A DNA stretch of 52,355 nucleotides. It comes from a virus. The position numbers and the translations under genes are program-made. Positions 37,259-46,178 of this stretch are shown here, one piece after another. The stretch spans positions 1-52,355 of IMG/VR virus record IMGVR_UViG_3300020183_000108; one strand, written 5' to 3'. Every line of letters begins with the position of its first letter. Within the stretch, counting starts at the first letter, position 1. The notes beneath the pieces were generated by a model that saw nothing but the letters and a program-made list of their open reading frames with translations, searched no databases and had not been told where the DNA came from.

Positions 37259-38647
37259 ATGGCACTGGAAATCGACTATACCCCGCCGCCGACTGGGCGA
37301 CGGTTCATGGCTTCGGACGCTCGTATGCGCGTCCTTATGGGGCCGGTTGGTTCTGGCAAGTCCGTGACATCCTCATTCGAGATCGTGCGCCGGGCGACTA
37401 TGCAGCAGCCGGACCAGAACGGGCGCAGGCGGAGCCGAGCAGCCATTGTCCGTGAGACGGCAAGGCAGCTTCAGGACACCACGATCAAGACCTTCCTTGA
37501 CTGGTTCCCGCCGGGTCAGTGTGGTGACTATATGCGTACCACCAAGACCTACTTCTTCAAGGTTGGGGATGTTGAGTGTGAGATCATGTTTCGGGCATTG
37601 GATGATGCCGATGACGTGGCCAACCTCAACTCGCTTGAGCTGACCTTCGCATGGTTCAACGAGTGTCGGGACATCCATCCGGATATTGTTGACGCTATGT
37701 CAAAACGTATTGGCCGGTTCCCAAGCGCCAAGGACGGCGGGCCGACTTGGTTTGGGATGTGGGGCGATACCAACCCGCCGGTGATGGATTCGTGGTGGTA
37801 CTACCAGATGGAAGGGCTTAGCTCGGCAGATGGGGTCTCGCCTAACGACAATGGGTGGGCGGTGTTTAAGCAGCCCAGTGGCCGCAGCCCGCAGGCTGAG
37901 AACGTGGAGAACTTGCCGGATGGGTACTATGACACCCAGGGGCGGTCTGATGAGTATGTGCGGGTCTATATTGATGGGGAGTACGGGCTGTCCTCGGCGG
38001 GGATGCCCATTTATAAATACTTCCGGACGGACTATCACATGGCCAGGGCGCCTCTGCGGCACGTCACCAACGGTGTGCGTCCTATCGTGGTGGGGATGGA
38101 CCTGGGGCTTACACCGGCGGCTGTCATCGGACAGCAGGACCCACGCGGCAGGGCGCTCATACTGGATGAGGCGGTCAGCTTTGATATGGGGATACAGCGG
38201 TTCGTAAGGACGGTGCTCAAGCCCTTGCTGTATGAGCGGTTTCCGGGGGTGCCGGTGCTCGTGGTGACCGACCCGGCGGGCACACAGCGGGCGCAGACCG
38301 ATGAACGGAGCGCGGTGGACATCATCAAGGCTGAGGGGATGCGGGTCATATCTGCCCGGACGAATAGCGTTGCGGCACGCATCAACGCAGTGGATGAGTT
38401 TCTTATGCGGCAGGTGGACGGGGACCCGGCGTTCTTGGTTGACCCCAGGTGTACCCGGCTCAAGGCGGCTATGATGGGGGGCTATAGGTACAAACCCAAA
38501 GGGGACGGGGACATCGACAAGAACAAACACAGCCACGTGGCTGAGGCCCTTCAGTATCTGATGCTCCACATCGCCAACGCCAATGAGGGGTCGGCGGCCC
38601 ACTTCAAGAGACCGATCAAACCTATTGCGTCTGCTGGCTGGACCTGA
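37259..38647 (+). CDS. Terminase large subunit (ATPase-nuclease)
   Basis: This 462-residue motor protein has Walker A GPVGSGKS (28-35), Walker B LTFAWFNECRD (128-138, with Glu135), a WGDTNPP coupling segment, and a C-terminal RNase H-like nuclease beginning VVGMDLGLTPA (Asp281) and continuing VTDPAG and ADALQYL-type helix (HVAEALQYLML). It cuts and packages DNA into the prohead through the portal. It directly follows the small terminase region and ends before a strong terminator. Confidence 0.95.
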   Translation: MALEIDYTPPPTGRRFMASDARMRVLMGPVGSGKSVTSSFEIVRRATMQQPDQNGRRRSRAAIVRETARQLQDTTIKTFLDWFPPGQCGDYMRTTKTYFFKVGDVECEIMFRALDDADDVANLNSLELTFAWFNECRDIHPDIVDAMSKRIGRFPSAKDGGPTWFGMWGDTNPPVMDSWWYYQMEGLSSADGVSPNDNGWAVFKQPSGRSPQAENVENLPDGYYDTQGRSDEYVRVYIDGEYGLSSAGMPIYKYFRTDYHMARAPLRHVTNGVRPIVVGMDLGLTPAAVIGQQDPRGRALILDEAVSFDMGIQRFVRTVLKPLLYERFPGVPVLVVTDPAGTQRAQTDERSAVDIIKAEGMRVISARTNSVAARINAVDEFLMRQVDGDPAFLVDPRCTRLKAAMMGGYRYKPKGDGDIDKNKHSHVAEALQYLMLHIANANEGSAAHFKRPIKPIASAGWT

Positions 38648-38709
38648 TACTATATCTTGTGTCCTTAGTCCGAGGACACCTGGCTTTGTTCATTCCTCCC
38701 CGAAACTAG

Positions 38710-38741
38710 CCCCCTGTAGCTGCCTCTACAGGGGGTTTTTT
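38710..38741 (+). terminator. Rho-independent terminator after terminase
   Basis: CCCCCTGTAG and CTACAGGGGG form a perfect 10-bp stem around CTGCCT, followed by six T. A second stem, GTGTCCT and AGGACAC, lies at 38659-38679. The terminase unit thus ends here. The downstream structural genes need a separate promoter or partial read-through; only a weak TTGCAT-N17-TACCTT (38750-38778) was seen. Confidence 0.9.
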
Positions 38742-38808
38742 CTTATCCCTTGCATCGATGGCGTTTAGCGGCTACCTTACCCAAATCGCGCCGTAAAAGG
38801 GATTGATT

Positions 38809-39165
38809 ATGGCCACTGTTTCCCCAGTTCTTAGCCGCACTGCCGAGGGTGTACCCTATCTCCTGTGGGAGAATGTCGCCACGGGTGACACGTTGCAGCC
38901 TTACGCTGTTCACGCACGCCTGGGGCTTGATGCCTCAGTGCAGTTTGCTGGTACGTTTGGTAGCGCCACAGTCAAGTTGCAGCAGTCGAATGACAACGCG
39001 GCGTACTTTGACATGAAGGATACCGCTGGCACCACGGTAAGTGCTACGGCTGCGGCGCTGTTCAACTTCAGCTCGGCTGCTGTGTACCTTCGCCCGGCGA
39101 TCACCGGTGGGACCGGAGATGCAGTTGATATCTACCTTGTTCTTCGCGGCAACGCGCAGGCTTGA
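38809..39165 (+). CDS. Beta-rich virion protein, possible head decoration
   Basis: The 118-residue protein (ATVSPVLSRTAEGVPYLLWENV, then a Thr/Ser/Ala-rich beta part and VDIYLVLRGNAQA) looks like a small beta-sandwich. AAAAGGGA precedes ATG 38809. It lies between terminase and portal, a common place for head or neck decoration genes. No catalytic motif. The role is inferred from position and composition. Confidence 0.55.
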   Translation: MATVSPVLSRTAEGVPYLLWENVATGDTLQPYAVHARLGLDASVQFAGTFGSATVKLQQSNDNAAYFDMKDTAGTTVSATAAALFNFSSAAVYLRPAITGGTGDAVDIYLVLRGNAQA

Positions 39166-39172
39166 TCGGTAG

Positions 39173-41242
39173 ATGCCAGGACTTACCATACTCCGCGTCG
39201 TCAGCAACAGTGAGATCGAACGCGCTGAGCGTGAACGTATGGATGCCGAGCTTCAGGCTCGGCAAAACAGCGATCTCATCACGGGTTTTTCAGCGTACCT
39301 CAAGACGTGTTGGGATGCTGCGCGTATTGCCAAGGACCCGATCAACGATGTGATGCTCAGAGCTCTCCGTCAGCGCAACGGGGAGTATGAGGCGGATAAA
39401 CTTCAGGCGATTCGCGTTCAGGGCGGGTCTGAGGTTTACATGATGCTGACGGAAGTCAAGTGCCGTGCAGCAGAGAGTTGGCTTCGTGACATTCTTCTGG
39501 ATACCGGCTCGCCCCCCTGGGACATGCAACCTACGCCGATTCCTGACTTGTCCCCCGAACAGTCAGAGGAGGTTCAGCTCGCCTTTGCTGAGCAGGTGGT
39601 AAATATCATCCAATCCACCGGTCAGGCGCCGGACAAGACCCAGATGCTGGAACTCAGGGAGATGGTTTCCCAGGACTACCGGTTTAAGGTCTTGCAGGCC
39701 GCTCAAGCGCGCGTTGATCGGATGAAGATCAAGATTGATGACCAGTTTGCTCAGGGTGGTTGGGCCGATGCGTTCAACGAGTTCCTGACCGATCTGGTAA
39801 CCTTCCCCTGCGCCTTCCTCAAAGGGCCTATCGTGCGCCGTCAGCGCCACTTGGGTTGGGCCAAGGGTCCCGGAGGTGCGACCACCGTAGAAGCCGCTGA
39901 GCGGCTTGCGCCGGAGTTTGAGCGGGTCAGCCCATTCAATATCTACCCCGAGCCGGGTATCACCCGAATCAACGACGGGTATATTTTCGAGCATCATAAG
40001 CTGAGTCGGTCAGCACTGGCTGATCTTATCGGCGTGCCCGGGTATGATGATCAGGCGATTCGCAAGGTACTTAATGAGGGGCCAAGCCAGACCTGGGTGT
40101 CTGAGCCGACCGAGATGCAGCGTGAGGAGGAGGAGCGCAAATACTATACCGAGTTGCGCCCGACCGATATGTTCGATGCCCTTGAGTTCTGGGGTAAGGT
40201 CAGCGGCAAGATGCTTCGTGAGTGGGGCATGGATGCTTCTGAGGTACCTGATGAGGCCAAGGAGTACGATGCAAACGCTTGGCTTGTGGGCAATTATGTC
40301 ATCAAAGCCATCCTCAACTACGATCCATTGGGTGAGAAGCCCTATGTAAAGACCTCGTTCATCAAGATGCCGGGTGCCTTCTGGGGTCGCGCTATCCCAG
40401 AGATTATTGAGGATTTGCAGAATGTCTGCAACGCCGCCGCCCGGGCCTTGGTGAACAACATGAGCATCGCTTCCGGCCCACAGGTCGAGGTGAATCTTGA
40501 GCGCATCCCGCCCAACGAAGACATCACGCAAGTTCACCCTTGGAAAATTTGGCAGACGCTGAACGATCCCCTGGGTTCTTCTGCCCCGGCGGTCCGGTTC
40601 AACCAGCCGAACGACAATGCCGCCACCCTGATGGGTGTGTACGAGCGGTTCAGCCGACTGGCTGATGACCATTCAGGCATTCCGGCCTACATCTACGGTG
40701 ACACCAACGTGCAGGGGGCTGGGCGCACGGCTTCTGGCTTGTCGATGCTTATGGGGTCGGCGGGTAAGAGCATTCGGCAAGTGGTGATGCACATTGATTC
40801 GGATGTCACCAAGCCCATTGTTCAGCGTCAGTTTGTTTACAATATGCGTTACGATCCTGATGAGTCCATCAAGGGTGACGCGCAAATTATACCCCGCGGT
40901 GCTATCAACCTCGCGGTTCGTGAGACAGTCAACCTCCGGCGTGTTGAGTTCCTCAATGCTACTGCCAATGAGTTTGATATGCAGATTATTGGGGCTGACG
41001 GGCGTGCAGCCATCCTACGCGAAGTGGCTAAGGGGCTTCAGATGCCTGCCGAGGACATCGTACCCTCCCGTGAGCGGTTGGATTATCAGGCCCGAGTGCA
41101 GGCCCTTGGTCAACAGGCGCAGCAAGCCGCTTCAGCTCAACAGGGTGGTGCGGCCCCAAGGACGCTCGATCAGGCCGGTAATCCGGCGGGTGGCGCAGCG
41201 GCTACGGTAGTACGAAACCAGAACACGGGTACCGCAGGTTGA
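39173..41242 (+). CDS. Portal protein
   Basis: This 689-residue protein shows the features of large podovirus portals: a helical N-terminus with KCRAAESWLRDILL, a wing region with PFNIYPEPG, and near residues 500-530 the crown-clip segment YIYGDTNVQGAGRTASGLSM, followed by a basic helical C-terminus and a Gln/Ala-rich tail. Portals form the dodecameric DNA-entry channel. It sits between terminase and scaffold and its stop overlaps a small gene. ATG 39173 has no strong ribosome site; expression may follow from the upstream gene. Confidence 0.9.
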   Translation: MPGLTILRVVSNSEIERAERERMDAELQARQNSDLITGFSAYLKTCWDAARIAKDPINDVMLRALRQRNGEYEADKLQAIRVQGGSEVYMMLTEVKCRAAESWLRDILLDTGSPPWDMQPTPIPDLSPEQSEEVQLAFAEQVVNIIQSTGQAPDKTQMLELREMVSQDYRFKVLQAAQARVDRMKIKIDDQFAQGGWADAFNEFLTDLVTFPCAFLKGPIVRRQRHLGWAKGPGGATTVEAAERLAPEFERVSPFNIYPEPGITRINDGYIFEHHKLSRSALADLIGVPGYDDQAIRKVLNEGPSQTWVSEPTEMQREEEERKYYTELRPTDMFDALEFWGKVSGKMLREWGMDASEVPDEAKEYDANAWLVGNYVIKAILNYDPLGEKPYVKTSFIKMPGAFWGRAIPEIIEDLQNVCNAAARALVNNMSIASGPQVEVNLERIPPNEDITQVHPWKIWQTLNDPLGSSAPAVRFNQPNDNAATLMGVYERFSRLADDHSGIPAYIYGDTNVQGAGRTASGLSMLMGSAGKSIRQVVMHIDSDVTKPIVQRQFVYNMRYDPDESIKGDAQIIPRGAINLAVRETVNLRRVEFLNATANEFDMQIIGADGRAAILREVAKGLQMPAEDIVPSRERLDYQARVQALGQQAQQAASAQQGGAAPRTLDQAGNPAGGAAATVVRNQNTGTAG

Positions 41243-41460
41243 TCAGACCCAACCCAGAGACCGTCAAGATTATAGCTGCCGTGTCCCGTCAACACCCTTT
41301 GTTTAGGGATTGGTTGCAGGATTGGCGGCAGCGCGAGCTTGAACAATTGCCGAATGTGTCTCAAACCGCCGTGGGTGTTGCCCAAGGACGGTGTCAGGTA
41401 TTGACAGAGCTATTCAAATTGTTGCAAGATTCCCCTGATTTGGCAGCAAAATCCCGCTAG
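41239..41460 (+). CDS. Small hypothetical protein between portal and scaffold
   Basis: This 73-residue protein starts at TTG 41239 overlapping the portal stop, with first residues IRPNPETVKIIAAVSRQHPLF. It is helical (WLQDWRQRELEQLPNV) and may be a portal or scaffold partner. TTG is supported because the IRPNPETV opening is conserved-looking and the ATG alternatives are too internal. Confidence 0.6.
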   Translation: MIRPNPETVKIIAAVSRQHPLFRDWLQDWRQRELEQLPNVSQTAVGVAQGRCQVLTELFKLLQDSPDLAAKSR

Positions 41461-41505
41461 GGGGTAGCTGTTCATTCAACCACGCACACCGAGAGGAGCG
41501 TTCTT

Positions 41506-42525
41506 GTGACCATTCCTGAGCAGGTTCGTCGTCAGTCTGAGGCTATCGCCAAGATGTATGAAGAAGGCAACACCGATGCTGCTGCGCCCGCCACTGGGGA
41601 AGCTGCGGGTGTGTCTGAAGTACAGGATACGCAAGCCGACAGCGCCGAGAACAATGCGCCTGAATCCGCGTCGAACGAGCAACGACGTTCGGATACCACG
41701 GGAGGCGCTGCTGAGCTAACCTTTGAACAGCGGTATCGCACCCTTCAGGGTATGTATAACGCCGACACGGGCCGTCTTCGGGCGGATAATCAGCAGTTAA
41801 ATACTAGGCTTTCGCAACTTGAGCAGTTGTTGTCTACCCTTTCTAGTCAGCCCATGCCCATGGCTGCTACCTCAGCGGCAGAACGGTTGGTAACTGACAA
41901 GGATGTTGAGGAGTACGGTGATTCCATTGAGGTCATGCGTCGCGTGACCAAAGAGGAAGTTTCGACGGCTAACCGTCGGATTGCCGAGTTGGAGCATATG
42001 ATTCGTCAGATGCAGACCAGCGTTCTACCTCGCGTTGAGCAAGTGGCTCAAAGGCAAGCTGCAACGGCTGAGCAGACTTTCTGGTCGGACCTCACGACTG
42101 CGGTTCCTCAGTGGAGGGACATAAACGCAGATCAGAAGTTCCACAGTTGGTTACTTGAGGTTGATCCTTTGACGGGGCTGACCCGTCAGACCTACCTCGA
42201 GGACGCTCAGCGTAGCCTCGATGTTCAGCGTATCGCCAGTATCTTCTTCGCTTGGCAGGGACTCAGCGGTCACTCTGTTGCTCAGCCACCTCGGGCTGCG
42301 CAGGCAACCGAACTTGGTAGGCAAGTATCTCCGGGTCGTGGTCGTTCCAGTGGCGGCGCTCCCGCTGCCTCTGATAACGGCAAGACCTATTCTTCAAAGG
42401 ATATTGCAAAGTTCTTTGATGATGTGCGGAAGGGTGCCTATAAAGGACGGGAAACCGAACGCGACCGAATCGAGCGCGATATTTTCGCTGCACAGCGGGA
42501 AAATCGCATTGTCGCAAATGGTTGA
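41506..42525 (+). CDS. Capsid scaffolding protein
   Basis: This 339-residue, acidic and highly helical protein has a disordered start, a coiled-coil middle (LRADNQQLNTRLSQLEQLLS, IAELEHMIRQMQ) and a small helical C-terminal domain (KDIAKFFDDVRKGAYKGRE) typical of coat-binding scaffold ends. It lies directly upstream of the coat gene. GTG 41506 follows GAGGAG. It would guide coat assembly then leave or be cleaved. Confidence 0.8.
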   Translation: MTIPEQVRRQSEAIAKMYEEGNTDAAAPATGEAAGVSEVQDTQADSAENNAPESASNEQRRSDTTGGAAELTFEQRYRTLQGMYNADTGRLRADNQQLNTRLSQLEQLLSTLSSQPMPMAATSAAERLVTDKDVEEYGDSIEVMRRVTKEEVSTANRRIAELEHMIRQMQTSVLPRVEQVAQRQAATAEQTFWSDLTTAVPQWRDINADQKFHSWLLEVDPLTGLTRQTYLEDAQRSLDVQRIASIFFAWQGLSGHSVAQPPRAAQATELGRQVSPGRGRSSGGAPAASDNGKTYSSKDIAKFFDDVRKGAYKGRETERDRIERDIFAAQRENRIVANG

Positions 42526-42541
42526 ATGGAGATAATCCACC

Positions 42542-43471
42542 ATGTCTTTCCCCGTCTCACCGGGTCGCCCCAACTACTCCGGGAATTTCATTCCTGAGAT
42601 TTGGAGTGGCAAGCTGATCGAGAACTTCTACGACGCCACGGTTCTCGCGGCTATTTCCAATACCGATTACGAAGGTGAAATTCGTAATCAGGGTGATACC
42701 GTCAACATCCGCACGATCCCGAACATCACGATCCGTGATTACGTGAAGGGTCAGAACCTTGTCGTGGAAAACCCCGACAAGCCGAAGTTGCAGCTCTTGA
42801 TCGACAAGGGTGAATACTTTGCTTGTGTTGAAGATGATATTGATCGCGTGCAGTCTGACGTGAAGCTCATGGATATGTGGTCCAAGGATGCTTCTGAGCA
42901 GATGAAGATCAAGATCGATCAGCGCGTGCTGACCGATATGCTGCCCGATATCGCCTCTGGCAATAAGGGCGGCGCCGCTGGTGCTCAGTCTGCTGCGTTC
43001 AACCTCGGCACGACCGCTTCTCCGCTGTCCGTGACCAAAGACGGCGCTGGCGGCACTGCTTCGGTGGTTGACCTAATCGTTGACCTCGGCACTGTGCTTG
43101 ACGAAGCGAATGCCCCGGAAGCGGGTCGCTTCTTGGTGATTCCGGCCCGTATGGCTGGCTTGATCAAGAAATCCGAGCTGAAGGATGCGTCGCTTGTTGG
43201 TGACACCACCTCGGTGATCCGCAATGGTCGCCTTGGCATGGTTGATCGCTTCACGCTGTATGTCAGCCACAATCTGAAGGTTGATACCGGCGGGAAGTAC
43301 AACCTCATCGCTGGGCACAAGATGGGTTTCACCTTCGCGTCTCAGATGACCGAAATGGAAACGATCCGTTCGGAGTCAACTTTCGGTGACATTATCCGTG
43401 GCCTTCAGGTTTACGGGTATAAGGTCGTGAAGCCGGAAGCCCTGGCTCAGGCCGTCGTGACCTTCGCATAA
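42542..43471 (+). CDS. Major capsid protein
   Basis: The 309-residue protein reads SFPVSPGRPNYSGNFIPEIW, contains the beta-hinge DTVNIRTIPNITIRDY, and has acidic EDDIDRVQS, VIPARMAGLIKKSE and YVSHNLKV segments found in HK97-fold podovirus coat proteins. It follows the scaffold gene and has a strong ribosome site. It forms the icosahedral shell. The sequence is regular in composition, in keeping with a highly expressed gene. Confidence 0.9.
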   Translation: MSFPVSPGRPNYSGNFIPEIWSGKLIENFYDATVLAAISNTDYEGEIRNQGDTVNIRTIPNITIRDYVKGQNLVVENPDKPKLQLLIDKGEYFACVEDDIDRVQSDVKLMDMWSKDASEQMKIKIDQRVLTDMLPDIASGNKGGAAGAQSAAFNLGTTASPLSVTKDGAGGTASVVDLIVDLGTVLDEANAPEAGRFLVIPARMAGLIKKSELKDASLVGDTTSVIRNGRLGMVDRFTLYVSHNLKVDTGGKYNLIAGHKMGFTFASQMTEMETIRSESTFGDIIRGLQVYGYKVVKPEALAQAVVTFA

Positions 43472-43483
43472 GGAGCGTTTGAA

Positions 43484-43960
43484 ATGACCGCCTATACCGA
43501 CTCGCTCGGCTTCAATAAGGGCTCCGCAGCCTTCCCATCCACCTATACCAACCGTTTCACGGTGGTCGAAATCGATCTTGACTTTGCCAAGATCGCGGCT
43601 GCTCGTTCTGCGGCTGGTGTGGCTGCTCTGGCTTCCACCGATACTCTCGTCCTCTGCACGCTTCCGAAGGGCGCGTTCGTTTTGAACGGCTCTGCGGTGC
43701 TTGTGAAGGCTGAGGGCGCTGCTGCCAATATCGATGTTGGCGTCAGCGGTGGTACTACCGACTTCTGGATCGACGGGTTCGACCTGAATGGTACGGTTGG
43801 TGCCGTCGGTGGTTATGCCGACACTGCGGCGTATCTTGCTACGGCTGCTACCAATGTTCTGCTGACTGTGAACAGCAACAACATTGATACGGCCCGCGTG
43901 AAGATTCAGCTTGCTGTGATCGACATGGGCGCCGATCAGGGTAGCATCCCAAGCGCATAA
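43484..43960 (+). CDS. Virion protein next to coat, probable decoration protein
   Basis: The 158-residue protein is beta-rich and Ala/Gly/Thr/Val-rich, with an internal TTDFWIDGFDLNGTVG and an end DMGADQGSIPSA. TAAGGAG precedes ATG 43484. It is immediately downstream of the coat gene and followed by a strong hairpin. Head decoration or fibre-like role is inferred from position and fold type. Confidence 0.6.
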   Translation: MTAYTDSLGFNKGSAAFPSTYTNRFTVVEIDLDFAKIAAARSAAGVAALASTDTLVLCTLPKGAFVLNGSAVLVKAEGAAANIDVGVSGGTTDFWIDGFDLNGTVGAVGGYADTAAYLATAATNVLLTVNSNNIDTARVKIQLAVIDMGADQGSIPSA

Positions 43961-43964
43961 CCCG

Positions 43965-43984
43965 GTGGGGGCTCCGGCCCCCAC
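43965..43984 (+). other. UUCG-class hairpin after decoration gene
   Basis: GTGGGGGC and GCCCCCAC enclose TCCG, giving a UNCG tetraloop (C-UCCG-G), which is unusually stable in RNA. It lacks a U run, so it is not a usual terminator. It probably protects the mRNA 3' end of the coat and decoration genes. Confidence 0.65.
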
Positions 43985-44003
43985 TCCTTCATAGGAGATT
44001 ATC

Positions 44004-44366
44004 ATGGGTGTTTATAAGGGTGTTGCTCAGGATAACGTCACGATCAGCAGTGGCCGGGCTAAACTCGATTATCTGGCTCGCGGTATTCCTGCAATTAAGA
44101 CTGCTAGCTTTACTGTTGCAGACAGCGAAACGCATATCATTTGCAACGGCGCGGCTTCTATCACGGTAACACTTCCCAGTGCTTCAGTGTGGGTGGGCCG
44201 TGAAATCTTTATTAAGACGATTGCTGCACAGACGGTTGTGTCTGCATCGTCTAATGTGAAGCCTATTGGAACCAACACCGCCGGTACGGCTATCTTGGCC
44301 GGTACTGCCGGTACTTGGTCTTTGTTGGTGTCTGATGGCACTAACTGGGTAGTCATGGCTTCCTAA
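44004..44366 (+). CDS. Small beta-rich virion protein
   Basis: This 120-residue protein has a pattern of alternating hydrophobic strands (SITVTLPSASVWVGREIFIKTI) and a short end GTNWVVMAS, resembling the beta domains that end phage fibres and capsid-attached spikes. AGGAG precedes ATG 44004. It is flanked on both sides by strong hairpins and may be separately tuned. A capsid fibre or tail component. Confidence 0.5.
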   Translation: MGVYKGVAQDNVTISSGRAKLDYLARGIPAIKTASFTVADSETHIICNGAASITVTLPSASVWVGREIFIKTIAAQTVVSASSNVKPIGTNTAGTAILAGTAGTWSLLVSDGTNWVVMAS

Positions 44367-44392
44367 TGAGTAGGGGCCTCGGCCCCTACTCA
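44367..44392 (+). other. Strong hairpin after the 120-residue gene
   Basis: TGAGTAGGGGC and GCCCCTACTCA form an 11-bp perfect stem around CTCG. No U run follows. As with the hairpin at 43965 it may stabilise or separate mRNA segments. Confidence 0.65.
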
Positions 44393-44414
44393 CCTACCTC
44401 AGCGGGAGTTTGAT

Positions 44415-45260
44415 ATGCCCACCAACCTTACCGGCAATAAGATCAAAGATACATACAGCCAACTGCTGCATGTTGATGGTGGACCTGCTGCGTCTGAAAA
44501 GGTGGTTTATAGCGGCACCGGGGTTGCGACTGCATTGAAGATCGGCACCGGTTCGGTGTCAGTTGAGAATATCAAGATCGACGGTAACACGATTTCATCT
44601 ACCGACACGAATGGCAACATCAACCTGACTCCCAACGGGACAGGGAAGGTAATTATCCCAGAGGCACAATTTACAACCTTAGATGCTACCACATTCAGCA
44701 CGGTCAATGCTGCGGCGCACTTCGACCTTACCGGGACTACATTTACCGCAGACGGTACTGACACTGACATCAGCATCACCCTGGTCCCTAAAGGTGCCGG
44801 TAAAATTGTTGCCGATGGCGTTGGTATCAACGGCGGTATTTTATCCACCATAACCACGAACCAAAACCTGACCTTATCACCCAACGGCACTGGTGAGGTC
44901 GTTATCACGAAGCCATTTGGGTATGGTGGCTCGGGTACGGGTGGTACGGTTACGCAGGCTACAAGCCGCACAACAGGCGTGACACTCAATAAGCTGAGTG
45001 GTCAGATTACGCTGTTTGCCAGCACATCGCTTGCCGGGCATGCGTCGAACGAGTTTACCCTTACCAACAGCTTCATCGACGCCACTGACGTTGTTCATGT
45101 TTGCTTTGGGTCGGGTCTGACTTCGGCACAGTACGGTGTTACCGTAACAGCGATGAGCTCTGGCTCCTGCAAGATCACGGTGTCTAACTTCAGTAACTCA
45201 GCTACCCCGACTGACACGCCGGTCCTCAATTTCGTTGTTATCAAAGGAGTGAATGCGTGA
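44415..45260 (+). CDS. Tail or capsid fibre protein with internal repeats
   Basis: The 281-residue protein has beta-helix-like repeats: INLTPNGTGKVII and LTLSPNGTGEVVI at about 75 and 155, with LVPKGAGKIVADG between. Its end is beta-rich. These repeats are typical of trimeric phage fibres. It may be a capsid-attached fibre because it lies between coat and adaptor genes. GGGAG precedes ATG 44415. Confidence 0.6.
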   Translation: MPTNLTGNKIKDTYSQLLHVDGGPAASEKVVYSGTGVATALKIGTGSVSVENIKIDGNTISSTDTNGNINLTPNGTGKVIIPEAQFTTLDATTFSTVNAAAHFDLTGTTFTADGTDTDISITLVPKGAGKIVADGVGINGGILSTITTNQNLTLSPNGTGEVVITKPFGYGGSGTGGTVTQATSRTTGVTLNKLSGQITLFASTSLAGHASNEFTLTNSFIDATDVVHVCFGSGLTSAQYGVTVTAMSSGSCKITVSNFSNSATPTDTPVLNFVVIKGVNA

Positions 45261-45514
45261 TGGCCAAGACTCCCGCATGGCAGCGCAAGGAAGGTAAGGA
45301 CCCGAAGGGTGGCCTGAACGCCAAGGGTCGTGCTTCTTACAACCGCGCCAACCCCGGCAAGCCGGGCCTCAAAGCCCCGCAGCCGGGTGGTGGACCACGT
45401 CGAGATAGTTTCTGTGCCAGAATGAAAGGGATGAAAGCTAAGCTGACTTCAGAGAAGACAGCCAACGACCCGAACTCCCGCATCAATAAATCTCTGAGAG
45501 CGTGGAACTGCTAA
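45260..45514 (+). CDS. Small basic conserved protein (DUF6321-like)
   Basis: The 84-residue protein, starting AKTPAWQRKEGKDPKGGLNA at TGATG 45260, matches small phage proteins with the pattern W-QRKEGK-PKGGLN-KGR-S and a C-terminal R-SFCARMKG block. It is strongly basic. Function is unknown; related entries occur beside structural genes, so it might be carried in the virion or act in packaging. Confidence 0.7.
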   Translation: MAKTPAWQRKEGKDPKGGLNAKGRASYNRANPGKPGLKAPQPGGGPRRDSFCARMKGMKAKLTSEKTANDPNSRINKSLRAWNC

Positions 45515-45515
45515 T

Positions 45516-45689
45516 ATGGCCGCATCCATCCCTAAGAACCCCGCCCTTTGGTCTCGCGTGAAGGCTGAGGCCAAGGCCAAGTTCGATGTATACCCAAGTG
45601 CCTACGCTAATGCGTGGGCCGCAAAGGAATACAAGAAGCGCGGCGGTACGTGGGGAGGCTCGGATAATCGGGTCAAGAAACGTGGCTAA
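45516..45689 (+). CDS. Small basic conserved protein
   Basis: This 57-residue protein begins AASIPKNPALWSRVKAEAKA and continues KFDVYPSAYANAWAAKEYKK, ending GSDNRVKKRG. The segment ALWSRVKAEAKxKFDVYPSAYANAWAAKEYKKRG is widespread in phages. It is a short basic helical protein of unknown role. Its end overlaps the next gene by 8 bases, and it starts one base after the previous stop. Confidence 0.75.
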   Translation: MAASIPKNPALWSRVKAEAKAKFDVYPSAYANAWAAKEYKKRGGTWGGSDNRVKKRG

Positions 45690-45912
45690 GGGCGGTCTCG
45701 GTAAGTGGTTTGGCGAGAAGTGGGTCGATGTGAAGACCGGGAAGCCCTGTGGTCGTAGCGGGGCTGAAAAAGGTTCTCGCGCATACCCTGCTTGCCGCCC
45801 CAAGGCCGCTGCCGATAAGATGTCCTCAGCAGAGAAAGCTACGATGTCTGGGCGTAAGACCGGGCCTGCGCGGCAATCTTGGCCAGTATCACCATCAGGA
45901 AAAAGACGATGA
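45682..45912 (+). CDS. Small basic conserved protein (DUF5872-like)
   Basis: The 76-residue protein starts GTG 45682 (AKGGLGKWFGEKWVDVKTGK) and ends PVSPSGKRR. Conserved elements GKWFGEKWVDVKTGKPCGR, a second Cys in AYPACRP and the basic tail mark a family found across many phages (DUF5872-type), unknown in function. Two Cys may form a metal site with the preceding GKPC. It overlaps neighbours at both ends. Confidence 0.75.
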   Translation: MAKGGLGKWFGEKWVDVKTGKPCGRSGAEKGSRAYPACRPKAAADKMSSAEKATMSGRKTGPARQSWPVSPSGKRR

Positions 45913-46178
45913 CTATCCGCTACCTCAAGAGCCGCAAGGATGGATGGATTTTTGAGTGGGACCCGATCCTCGCCAACAACCCCAATGTGTACGAGGTAAC
46001 TGAGGAGGAGGCTTACCCGGAGCGGTTCATACCGACCGAATCCATTGCAGCCGTGGCTGCTAAGCGCACCCGCAAAAAGCGTGAGCCGCTCAACCTCTTT
46101 ACGGATGACATTCCTGAAGAACCGGGCTACACTAACGACGTTCTCAATGCTGAAGCTTCAAGGGGTCTGCCGACGTGA
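45909..46178 (+). CDS. Hypothetical protein before adaptor genes
   Basis: This 89-residue protein starts TIRYLKSRKDGWIFEWD at ATG 45909, overlapping the prior stop. It has an N-terminal beta segment, an acidic EVTEEEAYPE and a Lys/Arg patch AKRTRKKREPL. It resembles small proteins near head-neck genes of phages. Role is unknown. Confidence 0.55.
   Translation: MTIRYLKSRKDGWIFEWDPILANNPNVYEVTEEEAYPERFIPTESIAAVAAKRTRKKREPLNLFTDDIPEEPGYTNDVLNAEASRGLPT

Noticed and set aside
37700-38602. 300-codon open frame on the minus strand inside the large terminase gene
   Set aside because: The opposite strand encodes a clear terminase with all motifs; the antisense product has low-complexity His/Pro/Arg content typical of a shadow.
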